A stretch of DNA of 55,594 bases. Origin: an uncultured Prevotellaceae bacterium. GTDB lineage: Bacteria > Bacteroidota > Bacteroidia > Bacteroidales > Bacteroidaceae. Below are positions 48,571 to 55,594 of this stretch, one piece after another. The translations under genes were made by a program, and so were the position numbers. Numbering within the stretch: the first letter of the stretch is position 1; each line of letters begins with the position of its first letter. The stretch spans positions 1 to 55,594 of the forward strand of contig ONHN01000010.1 of NCBI GenBank assembly GCA_900317635.1. Direction: 5' to 3'. The notes under the pieces are model-generated. The model was not told the DNA's origin, did not search any database, and worked only from the letters and a program-made list of their open reading frames with translations.

Positions 48571-48817
48571 GGCGCGTTCTATAAATGAGGAAATTCGTTA
48601 TGAGATTTGGCTTGATGCTTTTATGGACATCTTTCAATTTAACTTCTTGCCACGTAGCTCGCAACGCGGCTGCGAACTTAATTCGAAACTTGTACCATAA
48701 CAGCTCTAAAATCATTGTTACTACCAAGACAGGCTACACCTCGGTATAATTAAGACCAAGGTCTTGCTTCTACTCTCGGTTTGCACTGTCTTTCAATCCT
48801 AATTTATAGCACACCGC
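48571..48817. mobile_element. MITE-like element, copy 2
   Basis: 247 bp. Ends GGCGCGTTCTATAAATGAGG (48571-48590) and CCTAATTTATAGCACACCGC (48798-48817) match the copy 1 repeats with 3 and 2 changes. The interior (about 48610-48705) is the reverse complement of copy 1, including AACTTCTTGCCACGTAGCTCGC. It carries about 70 extra bp (about 48717-48793) absent from copy 1. No transposase ORF. It fills most of the 332-bp gap before lptD and ends 18 bp before its start. Confidence 0.75.
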
Positions 48818-48835
48818 TAAAAGCGACTATTCGCC

Positions 48836-51664
48836 GTGAGGAAGACTATCTTGTTTCTTATCGTCTCTTTCGCCCTGCTCAGCCTGGCCGCCGTGAAGCC
48901 AGCAGGTAGGGCTAAGCAACCTGCCCAAGCTGCGCAACATGATGGCGCGCAGGGTAGGGTGGCCGACGATACCCTACAGGCTGATACGTCCCAACTTCCC
49001 CTTCCCGCCGACTCCACTTCGCTGCCTGCCGATACACTTAAGGCCGACACCGCCCGTATCGACACCCTCAAGCTCACCGCCAAAAAGAGTGGTATTGAAG
49101 CCCCCGTTGACTATACTGCCGACGACTCTCTGGTTTACGATGCCGACACACGCCTTGTCCAACTCTACGGTAAGGCCACGGTGAAGTATCAGGACATGAC
49201 GCTCGATGCTGGTCAGATATCGCTCGACATGGATTCGAGCCTTGTTCACGCCACCTTCCTTGCCGACACAACCGACACGACGGGCCTTGCCAAAAACCAA
49301 CTACCCGTCTATCGGCAACGGGGCGACGAGTACGAGAGTGAGCAAATGAGCTTTAACTTCAAGTCGAAGAAGGGATTTATCCACAACGTCAGCACCACGC
49401 AGGGCAACGGCTTCGTCAAGAGTACGAGTTCCAAGCGCACCGACGACGGCACGCTCTACCTGCAAGATGCAACCTACACCACTTGCGATGCCGAACACCC
49501 CCACTTCTTCTTGAAACTTACGCGGGCAAAAGTGAACCCCGGGCGCGAGACTGTGTTCGGACCCGCCTACCTCGTTGTGGCCGACGTACCCACGCCCATC
49601 GCTATTCCCTACGGCTTTTTCCCCTTCAACAAGAAGTATAGCAGCGGTTTCGTCATGCCCAGTTATGGCGACGAGACCTCACGCGGTTTCTACCTGCGCG
49701 ATGGCGGTTACTATTTCGCAATCAACGACTACCTCGACCTCAAGGTCCTGGGCGAAATCTACACGAAAGGCTCGTGGGGCGTCAGCCTCGAGTCGAACTA
49801 TCGCAAACGCTATAAGTATTCGGGCAATATCTTCTTCAGCTACATCAACACCGTGGAGGGCGAAAAGAACATGCCCGACTATCTGAAGACGAAGAGCCTC
49901 AAAGTCCAGTGGACACATACGAAAGACGCCTCCGCCGGCGGAAACACAACCTTCACCGCACGCGTCAACTTCGCCTCCGAGAACTACGAGCGCAAAAACC
50001 TCTCCTCGCTCTACAATCCGCTTTCCTATTCGCAGAGCACACGCGCCAGCAGCATCTCCTTCGGCCATAACTTCCCCGATTGGGGCCTCTCTATTTCAGG
50101 TTCGGCCAACCTGACGCAAAACATGCGCGACACCACGCTCACCGTCACGCTGCCCGAACTCTCGTGGAACCTCACCCGCCGCTATCCCTTCCGCCGTAAA
50201 AGGCAGGTGGGCAAGGAGCGGTGGTACGAAAAGATTTCGCTGTCCTACAGCGGACAACTCTCCAACAGCATCCACACCAAAGAGGACCAGCTACTGCACA
50301 GCAACCTCATCAAGGACTGGCGCAACGGTATGCAACATCGCTTCACCACCGATGCTACCTTCCAAGTGTTCAAGTATATCAACGTGACGCCAACCTTCTC
50401 GTTGCGCGACTTGATGTACACCAACCGCATCATGCGCAGCTGGGACGAAGAGCGGCAAGTGGAGCGGCGCGACACAACCTACGGCTTCTACAACCTCTAC
50501 GATTGGAACATCGGCGTTTCGGCAAACACCACGCTCTACGGCTTCTATAAACCGTGGAAGAAACTCTTTGGCGACAAGATCGATGCCATACGCCACGTCT
50601 TCAAGCCCAGCATATCGTTCAGCTACGCGCCCGACTTCACCTCCGCAAGCTATGGCTATACGCGCCACTACGAGAAAGTGGATGCCTATGGTAATCGCGA
50701 AACTGTCACCTATTCGCCCTACGAACGCGGACTCTACGGATACCCAACAGGTACGTTGCAAGGCATGGTAACAATGAGTGTTTCAAACAACCTCGAAATG
50801 CGCGTCAAGAGCGATAAAGACTCTACGGGATTCAAGAAGATAAGCCTCATCGACGAACTCTATGGCTCTATCTCCTACAACTTCGCCGCCAAAACGCGCC
50901 CGTGGAGCGACCTCTCAATGCGCCTGCGCCTCAAGCTGAGCAAGAACTACACCTTCTCCATGTCGGCCATCTTTGCCACTTATGCCTATAAGTTCAACGA
51001 CCAAGGGCAAGTCGTCACCAGCGACCGCACCGAATGGAGCTACGGACGATTCGGACGCTTCCAAGGACTGAGCCAAAACCTGCACTACACGTTCAACAAC
51101 CAAACCTTCTCAAAGTTCCTCGCCCTCTTCAGCCGCGACAAGAAGAAACCGAAGGCGAAAGAAGAAGAAACCTCTGACGACACGGAGGTTGATACAGAAG
51201 ATGCTAACGTCGATCCCGACCTCATCGCGGCCAAGCGAAGCAAGGGGAAGAAGACGGAGAAAGCGAAGGTCGATAAGGACGGATATAAAGTCTTCAGCAT
51301 TCCATGGTCCGTCACGCTCTCCTATGGCATCACGATGTACGAAAACCGACGTAAGCCCATCAACCCCGTCACCATGCGCTATCCCTACGGCTTTACACAG
51401 ACGCTCAACGCCTCGGGCTACATCCGCATTGCCGACGGCTGGAACATCAGCTTCACCTCGGGCTACGACTTTGAGTATCATAAAATCTCAATGACAACGG
51501 CTTCTATCTCGCGCGACCTCCACTGCTTCGAGATGTCAGCCAGCGTCGTCCTACGCCCCTACACCTCCTTCAACTTCACCTTCCGAGCACGAGCCAACGA
51601 ACTGACCGATGCCCTCAAGTGGGACAAACGCAGTTCCTACTCCAGCAACATCGAATGGTACTAA
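48836..51664 (+). CDS. lptD: LPS-assembly protein LptD-like
   Basis: 942 residues starting at GTG 48836 (MRKTILFLIVSFALLSLAAVKPAG). After a Pro/Ala/Asp linker, the N-terminal OstA-like domain reads DSLVYDADTRLVQLYGKATVKYQDMTLDAGQISLDMDSSLVHA. LYLQDATYTTCDAEHPHFFLKLTRAKV and PIAIPYGFFPFNKKYSSGFVMPSYGDETSRGFYLRDGGYYFAINDYLDLKVLGEIYTKGSWGV mark the start of the large barrel. It would insert LPS into the outer leaflet with LptE. It runs about 100 residues beyond E. coli LptD and has a Lys/Glu-rich insertion late in the barrel (about 760-815). The GTG start and MITE-filled leader are unusual. Confidence 0.9.
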   Translation: MRKTILFLIVSFALLSLAAVKPAGRAKQPAQAAQHDGAQGRVADDTLQADTSQLPLPADSTSLPADTLKADTARIDTLKLTAKKSGIEAPVDYTADDSLVYDADTRLVQLYGKATVKYQDMTLDAGQISLDMDSSLVHATFLADTTDTTGLAKNQLPVYRQRGDEYESEQMSFNFKSKKGFIHNVSTTQGNGFVKSTSSKRTDDGTLYLQDATYTTCDAEHPHFFLKLTRAKVNPGRETVFGPAYLVVADVPTPIAIPYGFFPFNKKYSSGFVMPSYGDETSRGFYLRDGGYYFAINDYLDLKVLGEIYTKGSWGVSLESNYRKRYKYSGNIFFSYINTVEGEKNMPDYLKTKSLKVQWTHTKDASAGGNTTFTARVNFASENYERKNLSSLYNPLSYSQSTRASSISFGHNFPDWGLSISGSANLTQNMRDTTLTVTLPELSWNLTRRYPFRRKRQVGKERWYEKISLSYSGQLSNSIHTKEDQLLHSNLIKDWRNGMQHRFTTDATFQVFKYINVTPTFSLRDLMYTNRIMRSWDEERQVERRDTTYGFYNLYDWNIGVSANTTLYGFYKPWKKLFGDKIDAIRHVFKPSISFSYAPDFTSASYGYTRHYEKVDAYGNRETVTYSPYERGLYGYPTGTLQGMVTMSVSNNLEMRVKSDKDSTGFKKISLIDELYGSISYNFAAKTRPWSDLSMRLRLKLSKNYTFSMSAIFATYAYKFNDQGQVVTSDRTEWSYGRFGRFQGLSQNLHYTFNNQTFSKFLALFSRDKKKPKAKEEETSDDTEVDTEDANVDPDLIAAKRSKGKKTEKAKVDKDGYKVFSIPWSVTLSYGITMYENRRKPINPVTMRYPYGFTQTLNASGYIRIADGWNISFTSGYDFEYHKISMTTASISRDLHCFEMSASVVLRPYTSFNFTFRARANELTDALKWDKRSSYSSNIEWY

Positions 51665-51666
51665 TA

Positions 51667-51694
51667 CGTTAAACATTAAACAAGAAACATTAAG
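51667..51694 (+). repeat. Heptanucleotide repeat (ATTAAAC type)
   Basis: CGTTAAACATTAAACAAG then AAACATTAAG directly after the lptD stop; related to 8241-8275 and 27995-28015. Confidence 0.6.
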
Positions 51695-51734
51695 CCCTCC
51701 CTTCCCTCGCCTAATGTAAAAACCAACCAACAAT

Positions 51735-52424
51735 ATGAAACTTAATCACATCCTCCCCTTCGCTGCCTTACTCGGCGTCTTTGCCGCTTGCAGCGACAAC
51801 AGCAACGAGTATCACGTCACAGCCTTCAATCCGCTAAAGGCCAATGGTCTGCAAGTCTATGCCGACCAAGTAGAAGACTCCCTCTTCGTGCAGTCGTCCG
51901 ACAGCTGGACAGCCTCCACCGTGGGCGATTTCTTCAGCGTCTCGCCTATGGAGCAAACCGTGCAAGCCAACTACGTGGACCGCACGAAACTCACCGTACT
52001 CGTTGAGCCCAACACCACGGGCGAGGTGCGCGAAGGCCGCATCCTCATCAATGCCTACGACCAAATAGGTATGCCCGTCTATCAAACCGCCTGGCTCTAT
52101 ATCCACACCCCCGAAGCACGCTACGAGTATGGACCCAACAAAGCCCTCGTAGGTTCTAAGGCCTTCTTCGAAGCCACCGTCAAGGCCGATGCCGAAGCAC
52201 TCCCGCTCGCCTTCAAAAACTTCCGCGATGGAGCCACGCTCAGCTGCGATGCCCCCTGGGTGACCATCCCCGACAGCACCTACGACGCTGGTCAGCACAC
52301 CATGTCGCTCACCTGCGAGCCCAACCCCACAGCCGAAGAGCGTACAGCCACCATCATCGTGCGCAGTGCAGGCGTAGAGACCCCCGTTGTCTATACGCAG
52401 AAGGCTAAAGAGGTTGAAGAATAA
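51735..52424 (+). CDS. Lipoprotein with BACON-like domains
   Basis: 229 residues. MKLNHILPFAALLGVFAAC gives a lipobox with Cys19. Two Ig-like units follow: one containing DSWTASTVGDFFSVSPMEQTVQANYVDRTKLTVLVEPNTTGEVREGRILINA and one with APWVTIPDSTYDAGQHTMSLTCEPNPTAEERTATIIVRSAGVETPVVYTQKA. The W-x(n)-R-x-A/G-x-I-x(n)-TQ-A pattern is that of BACON domains, which are often carbohydrate- or mucin-linked. Its place between lptD and an RluA gene gives no further clue. Confidence 0.8.
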   Translation: MKLNHILPFAALLGVFAACSDNSNEYHVTAFNPLKANGLQVYADQVEDSLFVQSSDSWTASTVGDFFSVSPMEQTVQANYVDRTKLTVLVEPNTTGEVREGRILINAYDQIGMPVYQTAWLYIHTPEARYEYGPNKALVGSKAFFEATVKADAEALPLAFKNFRDGATLSCDAPWVTIPDSTYDAGQHTMSLTCEPNPTAEERTATIIVRSAGVETPVVYTQKAKEVEE

Positions 52425-52470
52425 TAAGTGCCTTTCGTAACGAGTGACGAGTCATGCAGAGCCGTCATGC

Positions 52471-52520
52471 GCTAAAGCCTTCGTGTTCATTCGCTGTCAT
52501 TCGTAGCCTTCGTGGTTCTC
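52471..52520 (+). repeat. CTTCGTG leader repeat before the RluA-type gene
   Basis: GCTAAAGCCTTCGTGTTCAT then TCGTAGCCTTCGTGGTTCTC, ending 25 bp before the start codon. It matches the der leader repeat. A CGAGTGACGAGT heptamer pair precedes it at 52441-52452. Confidence 0.65.
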
Positions 52521-52545
52521 AAAATCTCTCAACCCCCACCTCCCT

Positions 52546-53433
52546 ATGCGTCCGCAAGCCAATCCCTACCTCAATTTCACCGTTGAAGCTCCTACGACCT
52601 TGCTGCCCTTCGTCATGCAAGCCCTCAAGGGTGTGAGCCGCAGTCGGGCCAAAGCCATACTCAGCGGCGGCGGCGTACTCGTCAACAACACCTTTGAGCG
52701 CCAGTTCGACCGCCCCTTGAAGCGTGGCGACCGCGTGGCCATCCGGCGCAACAAACCGCGCGCCGAGTTGCGCAACCGCTTCGTGCGCCTCGTCTACGAA
52801 GACGACTACATCGTCGTCATCGAGAAGCAGGCGGGCATACTCTCTATGGCAACCTCGGCCAAGTCGCTCTGCGTGAAAAGCGTCCTCGACGACTACTTCC
52901 ACAAAGGCGGACAGCGAGCACGCGCCCACGTTGTGCATCGGCTCGACCGCGAAACGTCGGGGCTCTTGGTCTATGCCAAAACCATTGAGGCAGAGCGCAT
53001 ACTTGAAGACAACTGGCGCGAAATCGTTACCGACAGACGTTATGTGGCTCTCGTCAGTGGCGTGATGGAACAGGATGAAGGCACCATCGAAAGCTTCTTG
53101 AAGGACAATGCAGCCTACGTCACCTATTCATCGCCCACCGACCCCGGCGGCGGGAAATGGGCGGTGACCCACTTCCGCACCTTGCAGCGCGGAGCAAGCC
53201 ACAGTCTCGTAGAACTCAAGCTCGAAACAGGACGCAAAAACCAAATTCGCGTCCACCTGCAAGACATCGGCCACCCCGTCTGCGGCGACCACAAATACGG
53301 CGGCAAGGACGACGACCCCGCAGGACGCCTCTGCCTCCACGCCTACCGCCTCTGTTTCTACCACCCCATCACGGGCGAACACCTACGCTTCGAAACACCC
53401 ATGCCCGTCGCCTTCGAGCGCGCCCTGCGCTGA
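52546..53433 (+). CDS. RluA family 23S/tRNA pseudouridine synthase
   Basis: 295 residues. An S4-like N-terminal domain (LLPFVMQALKGVSRSRAKAILSGGGVLVNNTFERQFDRPLKRGDRVAI) precedes the catalytic domain with HVVHRLDRETSGLLVYAKT, where Asp134 is the nucleophile. RRYVALVSG, LVELKLETGRKNQIRVHLQDIGHPVCGDHKYGG and LCLHAYRLCFYHPITGE are the other conserved blocks. The exact RNA target within RluA/C/D cannot be told. The leader holds a dispersed repeat. Confidence 0.93.
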   Translation: MRPQANPYLNFTVEAPTTLLPFVMQALKGVSRSRAKAILSGGGVLVNNTFERQFDRPLKRGDRVAIRRNKPRAELRNRFVRLVYEDDYIVVIEKQAGILSMATSAKSLCVKSVLDDYFHKGGQRARAHVVHRLDRETSGLLVYAKTIEAERILEDNWREIVTDRRYVALVSGVMEQDEGTIESFLKDNAAYVTYSSPTDPGGGKWAVTHFRTLQRGASHSLVELKLETGRKNQIRVHLQDIGHPVCGDHKYGGKDDDPAGRLCLHAYRLCFYHPITGEHLRFETPMPVAFERALR

Positions 53434-53769
53434 GCGGCGAAAGCGCAGGCCTTGCCCGAGACGGCAATCAAGCCGCACGGAATTTTCCTATCAACAACCC
53501 ACGAACTACGATGAGCCAAGTGCAAAATTTCTTAAAGCCAACAAAAAGAAATGTTACAAATGCAAAAAACGGCAAGGTTTTTGCATTTTTTATACCGCAA
53601 ACTATGGCACGATTGAAACCTTTGCGCCATTTTTGCACCGCAAAACTTCGAAACGACGCGCACCAGGCTCATCAACCCTTGCTCAGCGGCGAGGCTTAAA
53701 CTTTCTTAAAGCCATAAACCTTCAGCCCGAAGGCGCGTCATAGTCTCGTCAATCCTCAAGAAAGAAATC
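53434..53769 (+). other. Gene-free gap before the HtrA protease gene
   Basis: 336 bp without a credible gene. It has A-rich sequence and several TTTGCAxx motifs (53580-53645), such as TTTTTGCATTTTTTATACC and CCATTTTTGCACC, that could hold promoters. TTAAAGCCAACAA at 53532 and TTAAAGCCATAAA at 53706 form a direct repeat of TTAAAGCCA. I see no sigma-54 or heat-shock box that is convincing. Confidence 0.45.
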
Positions 53770-55266
53770 ATGAAACCTACACAACAAACTAAAACAAAAA
53801 TGAAAAAAGCTATTCTTATTATGGCCGTGGCACTCTCAATGGGTATGAGTGCCGTGGCACTTGCGATGAACGTGCGTCAGTGCAGCACACCCGCCACGGC
53901 GCAGCAAGGCGTGAGCGTGAAAGGAATACCCGCCCAGCCCGTTGACCTGACATACGCCGCCGAGCGCGCCGTCAACTCCGTCGTTTACATCAAAGTGACG
54001 GCCAAGGGCAAGACGCGCACCTACGTTGATCCCTTCGAGGACTTCTTCGGCGACTTCTTCGGACGCGGCGGGCGCGGCGGCGGACAGCGCCAGTATCAGG
54101 AGCCCGACCGCAAAGGTGCCGGTAGCGGCGTCATTCTTTCTGCCGACGGCTACATCGTGACGAATAACCACGTCGTTGACGAAGCCGACGAACTCACCGT
54201 CAAGCTCAACGACAACCGCGAATTTAAAGCCCGCATCATCGGGACAGACCAAAACTCCGACCTCGCCCTCATCAAGATTGAGGCGAAAGACCTGCAGCCT
54301 ATTACCATCGGCAATAGCGACGACCTGAAAATTGGCGAATGGGTGCTGGCCATTGGCAACCCCTTTAGCCTAACCAGCACCGTGACGGCAGGCATCGTTA
54401 GTGCCAAGTCGCGCACAACGGGCGGCAATGCCGTTGAGAGCTCCATTCAGACCGATGCCGCCATCAACCCTGGTAACAGTGGCGGCGCCCTTGTCAATGC
54501 GCGCGGCGAACTCGTAGGCATCAACAACATGATTTACTCGCAAACGGGCAACTACACTGGCTATGGTTTCGCCATCCCCGTTAGCATCATGAATAAAGTA
54601 GTGGCCGACCTCAAAGAATACGGCACCGTGCAACGCGCCTTGCTCGGCATTCAAGGCACCGACGTGACCAACTACATCGACCAACAAGCCGACAAGGGCA
54701 AGGACGTTGACCTCGGTACGACGGAAGGTATCTACGTGGCCGAAGTAGCCGCCGACGGCGCAGCCGAAGAGGCTGGCTTGCAAGAGGGCGACGTGATTAC
54801 CCACGTTGACGGAAAGAAGGTGACGAAGTTTGGCGAGCTGCAAGAAATCCTCACCAAGCACCGCCCTGGCGACAAGGTGACACTCTCCTACCTGCGCAAG
54901 AAAGCAAAGCGCGAAGCTACGCTCACCCTTCGCAACGCGCAAGGCACAACGAAAGCCCTCGAAGCCATTGGCGACGACGACCTCGGCATTGCCTTCCGCT
55001 CGCTCACCGATAAGGAGAAGCAGGAGCTGGGCTTGAAGCACGGCATCCTCGTAACGGCCATCCGCGACGGTAAGATGAAAGATGCCGGCGTAGAGAAAGG
55101 CATTATCATCACCAAGGCTAACGACACCGACGTTGATACGCAAGACGACTTCTTCGAGGCCGTAAAGCGTGCCAACAACTCCACCGACCGCACCCTCTGG
55201 CTCCGTGCCAAGACGCGCGTAGGACAAAACCGCAGCTATGCCATCGACCTCGGCAGCGGGAAGTAG
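53770..55266 (+). CDS. htrA: Periplasmic serine protease/chaperone HtrA (DegP/DegQ-like)
   Basis: 498 residues; ATG 53770, or ATG 53800 giving MKKAILIMAVALSMGMSAVALA. The catalytic triad is visible: H134 in VTNNHVV, D164 in SDLALIK and S237 in NPGNSGGAL. A Gly/Arg-rich loop (FFGRGGRGGGQRQYQEP) lies in the LA-loop position. Two PDZ domains follow (about 290-390 and 405-498), the first with GIYVAEVAADGAAEEAGLQEGDVITHVDGKKV. It degrades or refolds misfolded envelope proteins, which fits the many barrel proteins here. Just past its stop is a solo end of the MITE family. Confidence 0.95.
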   Translation: MKPTQQTKTKMKKAILIMAVALSMGMSAVALAMNVRQCSTPATAQQGVSVKGIPAQPVDLTYAAERAVNSVVYIKVTAKGKTRTYVDPFEDFFGDFFGRGGRGGGQRQYQEPDRKGAGSGVILSADGYIVTNNHVVDEADELTVKLNDNREFKARIIGTDQNSDLALIKIEAKDLQPITIGNSDDLKIGEWVLAIGNPFSLTSTVTAGIVSAKSRTTGGNAVESSIQTDAAINPGNSGGALVNARGELVGINNMIYSQTGNYTGYGFAIPVSIMNKVVADLKEYGTVQRALLGIQGTDVTNYIDQQADKGKDVDLGTTEGIYVAEVAADGAAEEAGLQEGDVITHVDGKKVTKFGELQEILTKHRPGDKVTLSYLRKKAKREATLTLRNAQGTTKALEAIGDDDLGIAFRSLTDKEKQELGLKHGILVTAIRDGKMKDAGVEKGIIITKANDTDVDTQDDFFEAVKRANNSTDRTLWLRAKTRVGQNRSYAIDLGSGK

Positions 55267-55274
55267 ATGAATTG

Positions 55275-55290
55275 ATTTATAGAACATCCC
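55275..55290. repeat. Solo MITE-like terminal repeat
   Basis: ATTTATAGAACATCCC, one change from the same 16 bases in the copy 1 right terminal repeat, followed by a TTTAACCTTT similar to the DNA flanking copy 1. No second end is seen. Confidence 0.45.
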
Positions 55291-55297
55291 TTTAACC

Positions 55298-55353
55298 TTT
55301 CAGGCGCACGGGCGGCAAATGTGAAAATAGACATTGTCGCTGTGCGCCTGAAA
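55298..55353 (+). terminator. 12-bp inverted repeat after htrA
   Basis: TTTCAGGCGCAC (55298-55309) pairs perfectly with GTGCGCCTGAAA (55342-55353); 32-nt loop. It may end the htrA transcript. Confidence 0.5.
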
Positions 55354-55594
55354 TTTGTATGTAGGCATTTGTTTTTTTATATTGGTGTCCGGTAAAAGTT
55401 GTATAATAATCCAAAGAACTCAACTATTTCAAGTTTCGGGAGTTGTGATACGGGGGGGGTAAATGGTGCGCAGCGCGCACCGCACCATGCTCAGGCCGCG
55501 TATCCTGACGAGCGTAGCGAGGAGGGATGCGCGGCAAACTATCGACGATGTGGCCAGTGCGCGGAGCGTACTGCACGTTATAAGTCCTCTTTGC
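55354..55594. other. Right-end region: possible IS end, G8 tract and short open frame
   Basis: GGTGTCCGGTAAAAG at 55384 looks like the end of a Bacteroidetes insertion sequence (TTTTACCGGACACC inverted), but no transposase follows. A G8 tract (55452-55459) precedes an ATG at 55463 from which 44 codons stay open to the window edge. GGTGCGC-AGC-GCGCACC at about 55465-55481 is a hairpin. Nothing here can be named with confidence. Confidence 0.3.

Noticed and set aside
53606-53627. Sigma-54 promoter before htrA (TGGCAC ... TTGC)
   Set aside because: The spacing between the two parts is about 6 bp too long for a -24/-12 promoter.
53157-53699. Arg/Pro-rich 180-codon frame overlapping the RluA-type gene
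   Set aside because: Out-of-frame reading of the RluA coding sequence with no signature of its own.

Overview
The window looks like a chromosomal segment of a Bacteroidales bacterium, most like Prevotellaceae, with moderate G+C. Reasons: promoters of the TAnnTTTG type with a TTTG-like -33 box; start codons without Shine-Dalgarno sequences; Bacteroidetes-only families (DUF4293, the Rpb6-like omega subunit, HU-related protein of the TIGR01201 type, DUF6078, DUF3575, BACON, FISUMP-type fragment, dockerin-bearing cell-surface proteins); and conserved Bacteroidetes gene orders (DUF177-rpmF-fabH-era-der; bamD-rpoZ-DUF4293).

Layout. 1-1.4 kb: the 5' end of a tyrosine recombinase running off the left edge, next to a dockerin/BspA-LRR surface protein gene whose 3' end looks broken. 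1.9-10 kb: ridA, clpB, a palindromic tandem array, then a minus-strand sulfur/SAM block (nucleosidase, cysE, cysK) and ettA. 10-14.3 kb: envelope genes on the minus strand (FadL-like porin, a Trp/Tyr- and Gly/Ser-rich secreted protein, a LysM glucosaminidase). 14.6-20.8 kb: an AddAB-like helicase-nuclease pair. 21.1-26.7 kb: a compact three-gene outer-membrane operon (DUF3575; carboxypeptidase-regulatory/OmpA/TPR protein; a 958-residue protein made of five tandem beta-barrel-like modules). 27-30.8 kb: a secreted protein with one dockerin half at each end, and a calcium-type P-ATPase. 30.9-35.2 kb: DUF177-rpmF-fabH-era-der. 35.2-36.8 kb: an orphan C-terminal cassette of a FISUMP/lectin-like protein, an HU-like gene, DUF6078 and a second palindromic tandem array. 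37-43.3 kb: tRNA-Gln, a Nif3-family protein, a coiled-coil zinc-ribbon protein, an OMP, lipoproteins, a BASS transporter and a tiny Lys/Cys/His-rich secreted protein. 43.4-55.3 kb: uvrB, bamD, rpoZ, DUF4293, ssb, a phosphopantetheinyl transferase, lptD, a BACON lipoprotein, an RluA-type synthase and an HtrA protease.

Much of the core content serves the envelope: BamD, LptD and HtrA build or guard the outer membrane in which the several OMPs here would sit. The nucleosidase-cysE-cysK block joins SAM by-product recycling to cysteine synthesis.

The intergenic DNA is unusually rich in repeats: two tandem arrays of 22-23 bp palindromes, a MITE-like element in two copies (one between the likely lptD promoter and its start codon) plus a solo end, heptanucleotide repeats of two families, a REP-like hairpin unit in three copies, and a CTTCGTG-type motif that repeatedly sits just upstream of start codons. 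The features most likely to be new are the five-module barrel operon, the palindromic arrays, the orphan lectin-like cassette behind der, and the repeat families.
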